DNA of 35,477 nucleotides from positions 1 to 35,477 of the forward strand of contig JAUXPP010000002.1 in NCBI GenBank assembly GCA_030683705.1, given 5' to 3'. The DNA is from Polaromonas sp. Its GTDB lineage: Bacteria > Pseudomonadota > Gammaproteobacteria > Burkholderiales > Burkholderiaceae_C. Each line of letters begins with the position of its first letter. Within the stretch, counting starts at the first letter, position 1. Position numbers and translations under genes: made by a program. Positions 14,705 to 23,513 of this stretch are shown here, piece after piece. Under the pieces are notes generated by a model that was given only the letters and a program-made list of their open reading frames with translations, did not search any database and was not told the DNA's origin.

Positions 14705-14953
14705 ATGGCCGAGGCCGCGGCCAAAGAGCATTTCCTGCACCTGCAGCACAGCGAATCCGTGGTCGCCGGCATGGCGGCCACCGTCTTCGCCGGCCTGATC
14801 CAGAAGGTGGCGCTGACGGCAGACAACGAGGACGCGCTGGTGGCGCAGTCCGTCGCCATCGCCATCAAGCTGGCCATGAGCACCGAGAAGCTGGTCAAGA
14901 GCGACCAGGAGTGGGTCAAGAAGGACAGCACCTCGTCCTACCTGGGCGGCTGA
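14705..14953 (+). CDS. Small hypothetical protein, 82 aa, coupled to the phoH-like gene
   Basis: I do not recognise a named family. The protein (MAEAAAKEHFLHLQHSE...) is mainly helical, with an alternating aliphatic middle (VVAGMAATVFAGLIQKVAL, then AQSVAIAIKLAM) and a polar end with EWVKKDSTSSYLGG. It has no cysteines and no clear membrane segment. The start may instead be GTG 14696, which overlaps the phoH-like stop (GTGA) and has GAGG four bases upstream. Either way it is probably translated with the phoH-like gene. Codon use fits the neighbours. It lies 26 bases before the deaminase gene. Confidence 0.75.
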   Translation: MAEAAAKEHFLHLQHSESVVAGMAATVFAGLIQKVALTADNEDALVAQSVAIAIKLAMSTEKLVKSDQEWVKKDSTSSYLGG

Positions 14954-14979
14954 CACCACCACAGGCGCAGGATCTGGTC

Positions 14980-15480
14980 ATGCAGCAGCCCTCCCCGCTC
15001 GACCTGGCCTTGCTGCGCCAGGCGATTGCGCTGTCGGCCGAATCGCGCGCCCGTGGGCGCCACCCGTTTGCCGCGCTGGTCGCCGACGAGCACGGAACTG
15101 TCATTGCCCAGGCCGGCAACAACTCCATGCCGCCGCAAGGCGACCCGACGCAGCATGCCGAACTGGCCGCGGCCGCGCTGGCCGCGCGCGCGCTGCCGCC
15201 GGAACAATTGCTCAGGTGCACGCTCTACACCAGCGCCGAGCCCTGCTGCATGTGTGCCGGCGCGATCTACTGGTGCAACATCGGGCGCGTGGTGTACGGC
15301 CTGTCCGAGCACCAGCTGCTGGAACTGACAGGCGCCCATCCAGAAAACCCGACCTTGTCCCTGCCCTGCAGGCATGTCTTTGCCACGGGGCAACGGCCGG
15401 TCGAGGTGCTGGGCCCGCTGCTGGAGGGCGAAGCGGCCGTGCCGCACAAGGGCTTCTGGAACAACAGCAGCGGCAGCTAG
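14980..15480 (+). CDS. Zinc-dependent nucleoside deaminase, guanine deaminase-like
   Basis: This 166-aa cytidine/deoxycytidylate deaminase-fold enzyme has zinc ligands in THAE-type QHAELAA (H59, catalytic E61) and in EPCCMCAGAIYW (C89, C92). The stretch LYTSAEPCCMCAGAIYWCNI followed by GRVVYGLSE, and the C-terminal domain-swap-type tail ending GFWNNSSGS, resemble bacterial guanine deaminases (GuaD of Bacillus). The tRNA adenosine deaminase TadA is a less good fit. Deamination of guanine would give xanthine plus ammonia. ATG 14980 has AGGATC upstream. The stop shares CTAG with the stop of the convergent RNase H-like gene. Confidence 0.88.
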   Translation: MQQPSPLDLALLRQAIALSAESRARGRHPFAALVADEHGTVIAQAGNNSMPPQGDPTQHAELAAAALAARALPPEQLLRCTLYTSAEPCCMCAGAIYWCNIGRVVYGLSEHQLLELTGAHPENPTLSLPCRHVFATGQRPVEVLGPLLEGEAAVPHKGFWNNSSGS

Positions 15481-15941
15481 CGACGCTTTTTGTTCTTCAC
15501 CCGCTTCACCGGCCCCTTGGGCGCCAGGCCCAGCGCCGCACGCGCCAGCACATCCGCCTCGCCGTTGCGGTGCCGCGGTATCCAGTGCAACGAGGCATGC
15601 GCAAACGTCGCCAGCAAAGCCGCCACCTCCTCATACAAGGCCGCCAGCCGCAGTACCGGCGGCGCACCACCTGCGCCCAGTTGCGCCACGAGCAAGCTGC
15701 TGTCCGAGTAGATTTGCAACACCCTTGCCCCGAGCGCCTGCGCGTCGCGCAGCGCCAGCATCAGCGCCCGCGCCTCCGCCTCGTTGTTGCAGCCGCGCAC
15801 GTCGGCCATTGTCGAGAGCACATGCCGGGCGCCGTCAGGCGCGACCAGCACCGCACCCAAGCCCATGCGGCCGGGATTGGGGACGGCGCTGCCGTCGCAG
15901 TGAATCGTCCAGGGTTGGGATGCGGCGCAAGAGTCGTCCAT
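15477..15941 (-). CDS. RNase H-like (reverse transcriptase-like) domain protein
   Basis: This 154-aa single-domain RNase HI-fold protein is likely to cut RNA in RNA-DNA hybrids. The catalytic carboxylates are visible: D16 in IHCDGSAVPNPG, E54 in GCNNEAEARALMLAL, D80 in IYSDSSLLVAQL and the last Asp in RHRNGEADVLARAAL. It belongs to the RNase HI/YpdQ-like group rather than the classical RnhA with its basic handle. The C-terminus is strongly basic (KGPVKRVKNKKRR). ATG 15941 is preferred; a TTG codon directly before it would add one residue. It is the distal gene of the run that follows the nuo operon. Confidence 0.87.
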   Translation of the reverse strand: MDDSCAASQPWTIHCDGSAVPNPGRMGLGAVLVAPDGARHVLSTMADVRGCNNEAEARALMLALRDAQALGARVLQIYSDSSLLVAQLGAGGAPPVLRLAALYEEVAALLATFAHASLHWIPRHRNGEADVLARAALGLAPKGPVKRVKNKKRR

Positions 15942-16011
15942 CAATCACGCCGTCCTGGTCGAAGACCGAACCTGATCGCTGGTCTGAAAACCGTCGTCAT
16001 TACCGCCGCAG

Positions 16012-16500
16012 CTACTGCAGCGTTCCCTTCACCGACGCCGGCAAAGGCAGGGGCATCACCTCGATGCCCTCCTCCAGCAACTCCATCGCTTCGGCCCGGC
16101 TGGTCTGGCCGCGGATGCTGCGCTGCGCCGCATCGCCGTAGTGCATGGCGCGCGCCTCGTCGGCAAAACGTTCGCCCACGTCTTCGGTGCTGGCCACGAC
16201 CTCGCGCAGGGCTTTCAGGAACGCCGCCTGTCCGGGGGGGGAAGCCGACGCAACTTGCTGCACGGCAGCAGTGGCGGGGCCATCCGCCGGCACGGTCGGC
16301 TCCCGCGCGCCTGCAGCCGGGGCTGGCTCCGATGCACCGAGATTGAGGCGGGGAGCGCTGGGCATTTTCTGGATGCCGGGATCGGCGCACAAGGGGCAGG
16401 TCACGAGGCCGCGCGCAAGCTGACCCTGGAAATCGTCTTCCGACGCAAACCAGCCTTCAAAGGCATGCTGGTGGGCGCACTGCAGGTTGAGGACTTTCAT
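16012..16500 (-). CDS. DUF1178 family protein
   Basis: This 162-aa protein starts MKVLNLQCAHQHAFEGWFAS, the signature start of DUF1178. C8 and H10 together with C35 and C38 (TCPLC) suggest a small zinc-ribbon. After a Pro/Ala-rich middle, a conserved C-terminal helical part follows (AFLKALREVVASTEDVGERF, then ADEARAMHYGDA). The function is unknown for the family. The frame is open upstream to 16560, but ATG 16500 gives the family start. It lies 7 bases after the Nudix gene, so it is probably co-transcribed. Confidence 0.9.
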   Translation of the reverse strand: MKVLNLQCAHQHAFEGWFASEDDFQGQLARGLVTCPLCADPGIQKMPSAPRLNLGASEPAPAAGAREPTVPADGPATAAVQQVASASPPGQAAFLKALREVVASTEDVGERFADEARAMHYGDAAQRSIRGQTSRAEAMELLEEGIEVMPLPLPASVKGTLQ

Positions 16501-16507
16501 GCCCCGA

Positions 16508-17134
16508 TTATCGGGCCGCGCCGGCGTCTTCGCCATCCTGCCAGTCGAGAACCCATGCACCCGACAGCACGTTTTGCAGCCAGAGCGCGCCTGTCAGGGT
16601 CTTGCCATCGGTGACCCGGCCATCGCCACACCATTGCAGCAACTCGGCAGGGCTGGCGGTGAAGACGTCGAGAAATTCACCGGCATCGAGTTTCCGCGTG
16701 CCGGCGCTCAGATCCCTGGCGAACCAGATGTCGATAAATTCGGTGGAGTAGGAAATCACCGGATGCATCACGCCGGCCCGGGCCCAACGGCGCGCGACGT
16801 AGCCCGTCTCTTCCAGCAACTCACGTTGTGCACAGGCCAGCGAGCCTTCGCCGGGATCGAGCTTGCCCGCCGGGAACTCGATCATGACTGCGTGCACAGG
16901 GTGGCGGTACTGGCGCTCCAGCACCAGCCGGCCGTCGTCGAGCTGGGCGATGATCATCACCGCGCCTGGATGACGCACATACTCGCGCGAGGCTTCGCGA
17001 CCATCCGGCAAACGCACGGTGTCGCGGAAAGCATGGAGAAAATGCCCCTTGATCAGTTCGCGGGTCTCGAGGGTGTGTTCCTTGAGGTGAGCATCGTCCG
17101 CGGAATCGGGCAGCGTTGAAGGCGTGTCAGCCAT
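16508..17134 (-). CDS. Nudix hydrolase, ADP-ribose pyrophosphatase-like
   Basis: This is a 208-aa NudF-type hydrolase. The full Nudix box is present: G90, E96, R104-E105, E108-E109 and G111, within GKLDPGEGSLA, CAQRELLEETGY. The sequence VREYV-like EYVRHPGAVMIIAQ, RQYRHPVHAVMIEFPAG and STEFIDIWFARDL fit ADP-ribose or related nucleoside-diphosphate sugars as substrate. Cutting ADP-ribose to AMP and ribose-5-phosphate would be a clean-up role. It is 9 bases downstream of the DUF2818 gene, in the tail of the nuo operon, so expression may follow complex I. Confidence 0.93.
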   Translation of the reverse strand: MADTPSTLPDSADDAHLKEHTLETRELIKGHFLHAFRDTVRLPDGREASREYVRHPGAVMIIAQLDDGRLVLERQYRHPVHAVMIEFPAGKLDPGEGSLACAQRELLEETGYVARRWARAGVMHPVISYSTEFIDIWFARDLSAGTRKLDAGEFLDVFTASPAELLQWCGDGRVTDGKTLTGALWLQNVLSGAWVLDWQDGEDAGAAR

Positions 17135-17143
17135 CGCCAGGTC

Positions 17144-17443
17144 TTACCTGTGTTTGAACAGGTAGCGGTACACAAAACCCGGAAAGGCAAAGGTGATGAA
17201 CAGGGTCGCGGTGATCGCGTAGAACTCCCAGCCCTGCGGCGCGATCTGCCCGGCGCGTTGCTCCAGAAACAGGCCGACGCCGCCCACCACGAAGTACCAG
17301 ACCACCATTTCGGCCAGGCGCAGTGCCAGCATCTTGGGCCGGGCCAGGGGAAACACCGCGAGCAGGCGGTTGCTGACAAATGGCAGGTTGGCCGCCAGCA
17401 GGGCCAGCGCCACCACCAGCCACACCGATGCAGTCTGGGTCAT
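17144..17443 (-). CDS. DUF2818 small membrane protein
   Basis: This 99-aa inner-membrane protein is predicted to have about three membrane helices: VWLVVALALLAANLPFVSNR, LRLAEMVVWYFVVGGVGLFL and FYAITATLFITFAFPGFVYR. It matches DUF2818, a family regularly found right after nuoN in beta-proteobacteria. Only 6 bases separate it from nuoN. The position suggests a part in complex I assembly or stability, but I know of no experimental proof. Confidence 0.9.
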   Translation of the reverse strand: MTQTASVWLVVALALLAANLPFVSNRLLAVFPLARPKMLALRLAEMVVWYFVVGGVGLFLEQRAGQIAPQGWEFYAITATLFITFAFPGFVYRYLFKHR

Positions 17444-17449
17444 TGGAGC

Positions 17450-18952
17450 TCAGCTGCCCAGCGATTTCACGATGCTGGCAATCGCCTGGGTACACAGGGT
17501 CATGAGCCCGCCAGGCATGATCCCGAGCAGCAGCACCAGCGCACCATTGATGGACAGCACCACGCGGGCATCGGCAGGTGCCTGGATGGCGGTAGGCATC
17601 CCCGGGTTGGGCGCATCGAAATACATCACCTTGACCACACGCAGGTAGTAGAAGGCGCCGACCAGCGACATCATCACGGCAAACACGGCAAGCACGATGT
17701 AAGCGGTGTGTTGCGAGGACACCAGGGCCTGCAGCACACCCAGCTTGGCATAGAAGCCAACCACTGGCGGCACACCGGCCAGCGAGAACATGCAGACCGC
17801 CATGACGCCGGCAAACAGCGGGCTGCGCTGGTTCAGGCCGGCCAGGTCGGAGATTTCCTCGGACTCATGGCCCTGACGCGACAGCAGCAGCATGATGCCG
17901 AACACCGCCAGCGTGGTCAGCACATAGGTGATGGCGTAGAACATGGCCGCGCCATAGGCGAATTCGGCGTTGAGCTTGTTGCCGTTGACGACGCCCGCGA
18001 GCAGGGCCAGCAGCAGGAAGCCCATTTGCGAGATCGTCGAGAACGCCAGCATGCGCTTGAGGTTGGTCTGCGCAATGGCCGCCAGATTGCCGACAAGCAG
18101 CGAGCCTATCGCGAGGATGGCGAGCATCTGCTGCCAGTCGATGGCCAGCGGCAGCATGCCCTGCACCAGCAAACGGATGCAGATGGCGAAGGCCGCGAGC
18201 TGGGGCGCTGCGCCGATCAGCAGCGTGATGGCGGTAGGCGCGCCCTGGTAGACGTCAGGCAGCCACATGTGGAAAGGAACGGCGCCCAGCTTGAACGCCA
18301 GGCCGGCCACGATGAACACCAGGCCAAACACCAGCACCGAATGTTTCACCTGGCGGCTGGCGATGGCGCGGTAGACCTCGTTGATGTCCAGCGAGCCGGT
18401 GGCACCGTACATCATGGACAGGCCGTACAGCAGGAAGCCCGAGGCCAGGGCGCCGAGCACAAAATACTTCATCGCCGCCTCGGTGGCGGTGGCATTGTCG
18501 CGGCGCAGCGCCACCAGCGCATAGCTGGACAGCGTCATCAACTCCAGGCCCATGTAGAGCACCAGAAAGTTGTGGCCGGAGATCATCACGAAAATGCCGA
18601 GCAGCGCAAACATGCCCAGGGTGAACAGCTCGCCGCCGCGCAGCATCTGGCGGTCCGCGGCATAAGGCCGGGCGTAGACCAGGGTGACCATCATGGCGAT
18701 GGATGCGAAACACTTCAACCAGTTGGCCATGGGGTCGCTCACCACCATGTTGCCGAAGCCGTACACCGTGTTGCCGCCGATGGCAAAGGCAGCCGTCAGC
18801 GCAGCCACCACGGCCAGCGTCAGCAGGGTCAGCACATAGGTCAGCGTGCGCTGCGGGCTTTTCACACCGAGGTCGACCAGCAGGATGACGCAGGCCATCG
18901 CCAGCAGGACGATCTCGGGGGAAACCGCGATCCAGGATAGTTTGTCAATCAT
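17450..18952 (-). CDS. nuoN: NADH-quinone oxidoreductase subunit N
   Basis: This is a 500-aa inner-membrane subunit, one of three antiporter-like proton-pumping subunits of complex I, with about 14 membrane helices. Landmarks are [19 protein letters not shown] (key Glu on helix 5), [40 protein letters not shown] and a C-terminal [20 protein letters not shown]. It is the last of the fourteen nuo genes and sits 24 bases after nuoM. Confidence 0.97.
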   Translation of the reverse strand: MIDKLSWIAVSPEIVLLAMACVILLVDLGVKSPQRTLTYVLTLLTLAVVAALTAAFAIGGNTVYGFGNMVVSDPMANWLKCFASIAMMVTLVYARPYAADRQMLRGGELFTLGMFALLGIFVMISGHNFLVLYMGLELMTLSSYALVALRRDNATATEAAMKYFVLGALASGFLLYGLSMMYGATGSLDINEVYRAIASRQVKHSVLVFGLVFIVAGLAFKLGAVPFHMWLPDVYQGAPTAITLLIGAAPQLAAFAICIRLLVQGMLPLAIDWQQMLAILAIGSLLVGNLAAIAQTNLKRMLAFSTISQMGFLLLALLAGVVNGNKLNAEFAYGAAMFYAITYVLTTLAVFGIMLLLSRQGHESEEISDLAGLNQRSPLFAGVMAVCMFSLAGVPPVVGFYAKLGVLQALVSSQHTAYIVLAVFAVMMSLVGAFYYLRVVKVMYFDAPNPGMPTAIQAPADARVVLSINGALVLLLGIMPGGLMTLCTQAIASIVKSLGS

Positions 18953-18976
18953 CTGAAATTCTTCTGGAAGGGTTGC

Positions 18977-20452
18977 TTACGGGAGCTTCGAGGCCGCGAC
19001 ATGCTTGAGCAGGCCGGCGACCGAGCTGTCCATCACGTCGGTGAAGGGCTTGGGATAAATGCCCATGAACATCACTGCAATCGCCAGCAGGGAGAGCATC
19101 AGGAACTCGCGGCTGTTGATGTCGGTGAGGCCCTTGACGTCCTCATTGGTGACAGGCCCGAGGTAGACCCGCTTGAACATCCACAGCGTGTAGGCCGCGC
19201 CAAAGATCAGCGCCGTCGATGCAGCCAGGCCGATCCAGAAGTTGAACTTGATGGCCCCCAGGATGACCATCCACTCGCCGACAAAACCGGCCGTGGCGGG
19301 CAGGCCGCAATTGGCCATGGCAAACAGCAGTGCAAAGGCGGCGAACTTGGGCATGGTATTGACCACACCGCCATAACTGGCGATCTCGCGTGAATGCACG
19401 CGGTCATACAACACGCCGATGCACAGGAACATGGCGCCTGAAACAAATCCGTGCGCAATCATCTGCACGATGCCACCGGACACGCCGAGGTCGTTGAAGA
19501 TGAAAAAGCCCAGGGTCACAAAACCCATGTGCGCGACGGACGAATAGGCCACCAGCTTTTTCATGTCCTGCTGGACCATGGCGACCAAGCCCACATAAAT
19601 CACCGCGATCAGCGACAGGGCAATCATCAGCCAGGCCCATTCGCGCGCCGCGTCGGGGGCAATCGGCATCGAAAAACGCAGGAAGCCGTAGGCGCCGAGC
19701 TTGAGCATGATGGCCGCCAGCACGGCCGAGCCACCGGTGGGCGCTTCGACGTGCACGTCGGGCAGCCAGGTGTGCACCGGCCACATCGGCACCTTCACGG
19801 CAAAGGCGGCAAAAAAGGCGAAGAACAGGAAGGTCTGCGCCGTGCCGCTCAGTGGGAGGGTGTACCAGGTGGCCAGGTCGAAGCTGCCGCCGGACTTGAC
19901 GTACAGGAAGATCAGCGCGATCAGCATCAGCAGCGAGCCGAGCAGCGTGTAGAGAAAGAACTTGAAGGCGGCGTAAATCTTCTTCGGCCCGCCCCAGATA
20001 CCGATGATCAGGTACATCGGGATCAGGGTCGCCTCGAAAAACACGTAAAACAACATGCCATCGAGCGCAGTGAACACGCCAATCATCAGTCCGCTGAGGA
20101 TCAGGAAGGCTGCCATGTACTGGTTCACGCGGCTGGTGATGGACTCCCAGCTGGCGATGATCACGACGACATTGATGAAAGCCGTCAGCAGCACAAACCA
20201 CATCGAGATGCCGTCCACACCGAGGTGGTAGTTGATGTCGAAACGGTCGATCCACGCGGCTTTTTCGACAAACTGCATCGCAGCCGTACCCAGCTCAAAA
20301 CCGCTGTACAGCGGCAGCGTCACCAGAAAACTGACCAGCGCGCCGATCAGCGCGATCCAGCGCACGCTGGGCGCCTGCTCGTCACGCCCCAGCGCCAGCA
20401 GCACGACGCCGAAAAAAATCGGCGTCCAGATGGCAAGACTCAACAATCCCAT
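18977..20452 (-). CDS. nuoM: NADH-quinone oxidoreductase subunit M
   Basis: This 491-aa antiporter-like proton-pumping membrane subunit has FFEATLIPMYLIIGIWGG (key Glu), KVPMWPVHTWLPDVHVEAPT, LAAIMLKLGAYGFLRF, QQDMKKLVAYSSVAHMGFVT and a late FVGEWMVILGAIK. The length is normal. It lies 18 bases after nuoL and overlaps nothing. Confidence 0.97.
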   Translation of the reverse strand: MGLLSLAIWTPIFFGVVLLALGRDEQAPSVRWIALIGALVSFLVTLPLYSGFELGTAAMQFVEKAAWIDRFDINYHLGVDGISMWFVLLTAFINVVVIIASWESITSRVNQYMAAFLILSGLMIGVFTALDGMLFYVFFEATLIPMYLIIGIWGGPKKIYAAFKFFLYTLLGSLLMLIALIFLYVKSGGSFDLATWYTLPLSGTAQTFLFFAFFAAFAVKVPMWPVHTWLPDVHVEAPTGGSAVLAAIMLKLGAYGFLRFSMPIAPDAAREWAWLMIALSLIAVIYVGLVAMVQQDMKKLVAYSSVAHMGFVTLGFFIFNDLGVSGGIVQMIAHGFVSGAMFLCIGVLYDRVHSREIASYGGVVNTMPKFAAFALLFAMANCGLPATAGFVGEWMVILGAIKFNFWIGLAASTALIFGAAYTLWMFKRVYLGPVTNEDVKGLTDINSREFLMLSLLAIAVMFMGIYPKPFTDVMDSSVAGLLKHVAASKLP

Positions 20453-20470
20453 TTTTGTTATTCCTCTTGC

Positions 20471-22513
20471 TTATTTGCTGAGCAGTTCTTTGATCATCGG
20501 CCAGGTCGCGAAATAGCTGATCAGGATGAAGATGCCCATGATCATGGCCAACGCGTAGTGGTAGATATAGCCGGTCTGTACCTTGCGAACGATGCTGGAC
20601 ACCCAGCCCACCAGCTTCCAGGATCCGTTGACCAGCGCGCCGTCGATGACCTTCTCGTCGCCGCCCTTCCACAGACCGATACCCAGCCCGCGTGCGCCGC
20701 GCGCCAGCACGTTTTCATTGAACCAGTCCATGTAGTACTTGTTCTCGAGCAGCGTGTAGACCGGTTCCACCCGGCGCTTGATGGCTGCCGGCAGTGCCGG
20801 ATTGACCATGTACATGTAATACGCTGCGGCCACGCCCGCCAGCGCCAGCCAGAAGGGTGCGGTCATCAGCCCGTGCAAGGCCATCTGCGCGGGACCATGG
20901 AATATTTTGGCCAGCTCTGCCATGGCCGGGTGTTTGTCCGCGTTGACGACGATGGCGTCCTTCAGGAAGTCACCGAAAAGCATGGCATCGATGGTCAGGA
21001 AACCGATCACTACCGAGGGGATGGCCAGCAGCAGCAGCGGTGCCGTCACCACCCAGGGTGACTCGTGCGGCGCATGGTGCTCATCGTGGTGGCCGTGCCC
21101 GTGGTCATCATGGTGGGCATCAGGATTCTGGTCGAAGCGCTCCTTGCCGTGGAACACCAGGAAGTACATGCGGAACGAGTAAAAAGCCGTGACGAAGACG
21201 CCGGCGAGTACCGCGAAGTAGGCAAAACCGGCACCGGGCAGGTTGCTGAAATGCACCGCCTCGATGATGCTGTCCTTCGAATAGAAACCGGCAAACAGCG
21301 GCGTACCGATCAGGGCCAGCGATCCGAGCAGGGCCGTGATCCAGGTGATGGGCATGTACTTGCGCAGCCCGCCCATCCAGCGGATGTCCTGGTTGTGGTG
21401 CACACCCATGATGACGGAACCCGCCGCAAGAAACAGCAGCGCCTTGAAAAAAGCGTGTGTCATCAGGTGGAAGACGGCGACCGAGTAGGCAGAAGCGCCC
21501 AGTGCAACCGTCATGTAGCCCAGCTGCGACAGGGTCGAGTACGCGACAACCCGCTTGATGTCGTTCTGGATGATGCCCAGGAAGCCCATGAACAGCGCGG
21601 TGATGGCGCCGATCACCATGATGAAGCTCAGGGCGGTGTCGCTCAATTCGAACAGCGGCGACATGCGCGCCACCATGAAAATGCCCGCAGTCACCATGGT
21701 CGCGGCGTGAATCAAGGCGGAGATCGGTGTCGGGCCTTCCATGGAATCAGGCAACCAGACGTGCAGCGGAAATTGCGCCGACTTGCCCATGGCGCCGATG
21801 AACAGGCAGATGCAGATCACGGTGATCAGCATCCAGTCGGTGCCGGGCAGGCTGAGTGCGGCGATCTCGCCCGACTTGGCGAACACCTCGGTGTAGTTCA
21901 GGGTGCCGGCGTAGGCGGCGAGCAGGCCGATGCCGAGGATGAAGCCGAAGTCGCCGACACGGTTGACCAGGAAGGCCTTCATGTTGGCAAAGATGGCGGT
22001 CGGCTTGTTGAACCAGAAGCCGATCAGCAGGTAGGACACCAGGCCCACCGCTTCCCAGCCGAAGAACAGCTGCAGCATGTTGTTGCTCATCACCAGCATC
22101 AACATGGAGAAGGTGAACAGCGAGATGTAGGCAAAGAAGCGGTTGTAGCCCTCGTCCTCTTCCATGTAGCCGATGGTGTAGATGTGCACCATCAGCGAGA
22201 CGAAGGTCACGACACACATCATCATGGCGGTCAGGCCATCCACCAGGAAACCGATTTCCATCTTCAAGCCGCCGACCACCATCCAGGTGTACAGCGTCTC
22301 GTTGAAACGCGCGCCGTCGATGGCCACGCTCTTGAGTGTCATCGCGGAGATCACAAACGCCACCAGAACGCCGAGGATGGTCAGGGTGTGGGACAGGCGG
22401 CGTCCGATCCAGTTGCCGCCGAAGGTGGTACCGAAGATACCGGCCAGCAAGGCGCCCGCCAGGGGCGCCAGGGGAACCGCCAGCAGCGTGGCAGCCGAAA
22501 GGGTTTGGCTCAT
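20471..22513 (-). CDS. nuoL: NADH-quinone oxidoreductase subunit L
   Basis: This is a 680-aa distal antiporter-like subunit of the complex I membrane arm, whose long lateral helix runs along NuoM and NuoN. Landmarks are FFGWEAVGLVSYLLIGFW (key Glu), FPLHVWLPDSMEGPTPISAL, HAATMVTAGIFMVARMSPLF, DIKRVVAYSTLSQLGYMTVA and LFAGFYSKDSIIEA. A histidine-rich hydrophilic loop (about residues 463-483, DAHHDDHGHGHHDEHH and following) lies before the last third, between membrane helices. The total is somewhat longer than E. coli NuoL (613 aa). Confidence 0.97.
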   Translation of the reverse strand: MSQTLSAATLLAVPLAPLAGALLAGIFGTTFGGNWIGRRLSHTLTILGVLVAFVISAMTLKSVAIDGARFNETLYTWMVVGGLKMEIGFLVDGLTAMMMCVVTFVSLMVHIYTIGYMEEDEGYNRFFAYISLFTFSMLMLVMSNNMLQLFFGWEAVGLVSYLLIGFWFNKPTAIFANMKAFLVNRVGDFGFILGIGLLAAYAGTLNYTEVFAKSGEIAALSLPGTDWMLITVICICLFIGAMGKSAQFPLHVWLPDSMEGPTPISALIHAATMVTAGIFMVARMSPLFELSDTALSFIMVIGAITALFMGFLGIIQNDIKRVVAYSTLSQLGYMTVALGASAYSVAVFHLMTHAFFKALLFLAAGSVIMGVHHNQDIRWMGGLRKYMPITWITALLGSLALIGTPLFAGFYSKDSIIEAVHFSNLPGAGFAYFAVLAGVFVTAFYSFRMYFLVFHGKERFDQNPDAHHDDHGHGHHDEHHAPHESPWVVTAPLLLLAIPSVVIGFLTIDAMLFGDFLKDAIVVNADKHPAMAELAKIFHGPAQMALHGLMTAPFWLALAGVAAAYYMYMVNPALPAAIKRRVEPVYTLLENKYYMDWFNENVLARGARGLGIGLWKGGDEKVIDGALVNGSWKLVGWVSSIVRKVQTGYIYHYALAMIMGIFILISYFATWPMIKELLSK

Positions 22514-22520
22514 GTTCTTC

Positions 22521-22829
22521 TTATCCCTTGAGCGTGTTGAGTTCGTCGACGTTGATGCTGGACTTGTTGCGGAACAGCAGCACGAGGATGGCCAGGCCGA
22601 TGGCAGACTCTGCGGCCGCCACGGTCAGGATGAAAAACACGAAAATCTGGCCGGCCATGTCGTTGAGGTAATAGGAGAAGGCCACGAAGTTCATGTTGAC
22701 GGCCAGCAGCATCAGCTCGATGGCCATCAGCAGCACAATCAGGTTTTTCCGGTTCAGGAAGATGCCGATCACCGACAGGGCAAACAGGATGGCGCCCAAG
22801 GTCAGGAAGTGTCCCAGCGTGACCATCAT
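22521..22829 (-). CDS. nuoK: NADH-quinone oxidoreductase subunit K
   Basis: This is a 102-aa membrane subunit with three helices. It has the conserved glutamates of the proton path in [19 protein letters not shown] and [18 protein letters not shown]. The first ATG (22829) overlaps the nuoJ stop as ATGA; a second ATG follows directly. It is translationally coupled to nuoJ and lies 7 bases before nuoL. Confidence 0.97.
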   Translation of the reverse strand: MMVTLGHFLTLGAILFALSVIGIFLNRKNLIVLLMAIELMLLAVNMNFVAFSYYLNDMAGQIFVFFILTVAAAESAIGLAILVLLFRNKSSINVDELNTLKG

Positions 22830-23473
22830 GCTTTTTCCTCTGTGGGTGCGGCCACCGGTGCGACCACCGTCGGCTGGATTTTCACCAGGCTGACGCGATC
22901 ACCGCTCTTGACGCGAATCTGGTCGGCCGGATTGATGTACTTGGAGTCCTTGCGCTCGCGCAGGGTCAGCGCAATCGCCGCGATGATGGCCACCAGCAGG
23001 ATCACGGCCGCAATTTCCAGCGGATAGAGATACTCGGAGTAAAGCACCTTGCCCAGCTCCTTGGTGTTGGAGAACTGCTCCACAGCCTGGCCGGCCACGG
23101 CCAGCGTCGCCTTGGGCTCCTGGCTCGGGCGGAAGCCGCCGATCAGCACGGCTGCCATCTCGAGAGCAATCAGTGTCCCGACGGTCGCTGCCAGCGGAAA
23201 GTGCTTCCAGAAGTTCTTCCGCACGCCGTCCATGTTGACATCCAGCATCATCACGACGAACAGGAAAAGCACCATTACCGCACCGACGTACACCAGCACC
23301 AGCGTGATCGCCAGGAACTCGGCCTTCAGCAGTATCCAGACCGCGGCGGCCTGGAAAAAAGCCAGCACCAGATACAGGGCGGCATGCACCGGGTTGCGGG
23401 CGGTGATCACCTTGAATGCCGCGAACAGCAGCACCAAAGCAAAGACATAAAAGAGACCTGTTCTAGCGTCCAT
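22826..23473 (-). CDS. nuoJ: NADH-quinone oxidoreductase subunit J
   Basis: This is a 215-aa membrane subunit with five helices, including the pi-bulge helix [20 protein letters not shown] next to NuoH/NuoK. It has [20 protein letters not shown] near the start. The soluble C-terminal tail ends in [16 protein letters not shown] 23473 ([11 protein letters not shown]) is preferred; TTG 23482 would add three residues. The 3' end overlaps nuoK, and 40 bases separate it from nuoI. Confidence 0.96.
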   Translation of the reverse strand: MDARTGLFYVFALVLLFAAFKVITARNPVHAALYLVLAFFQAAAVWILLKAEFLAITLVLVYVGAVMVLFLFVVMMLDVNMDGVRKNFWKHFPLAATVGTLIALEMAAVLIGGFRPSQEPKATLAVAGQAVEQFSNTKELGKVLYSEYLYPLEIAAVILLVAIIAAIALTLRERKDSKYINPADQIRVKSGDRVSLVKIQPTVVAPVAAPTEEKA

Positions 23474-23513
23474 GTTCTGCAAATCTTTCTTGAGCCAGCA
23501 TCAGTCTGGGTTT

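Noticed and set aside
17150..18940. 596-codon open frame antisense to nuoN and DUF2818
   Set aside because: The His/Gln-rich translation is the usual mirror image of a GC-rich membrane protein gene. Similar frames opposite nuoL, nuoM and hom were rejected for the same reason.
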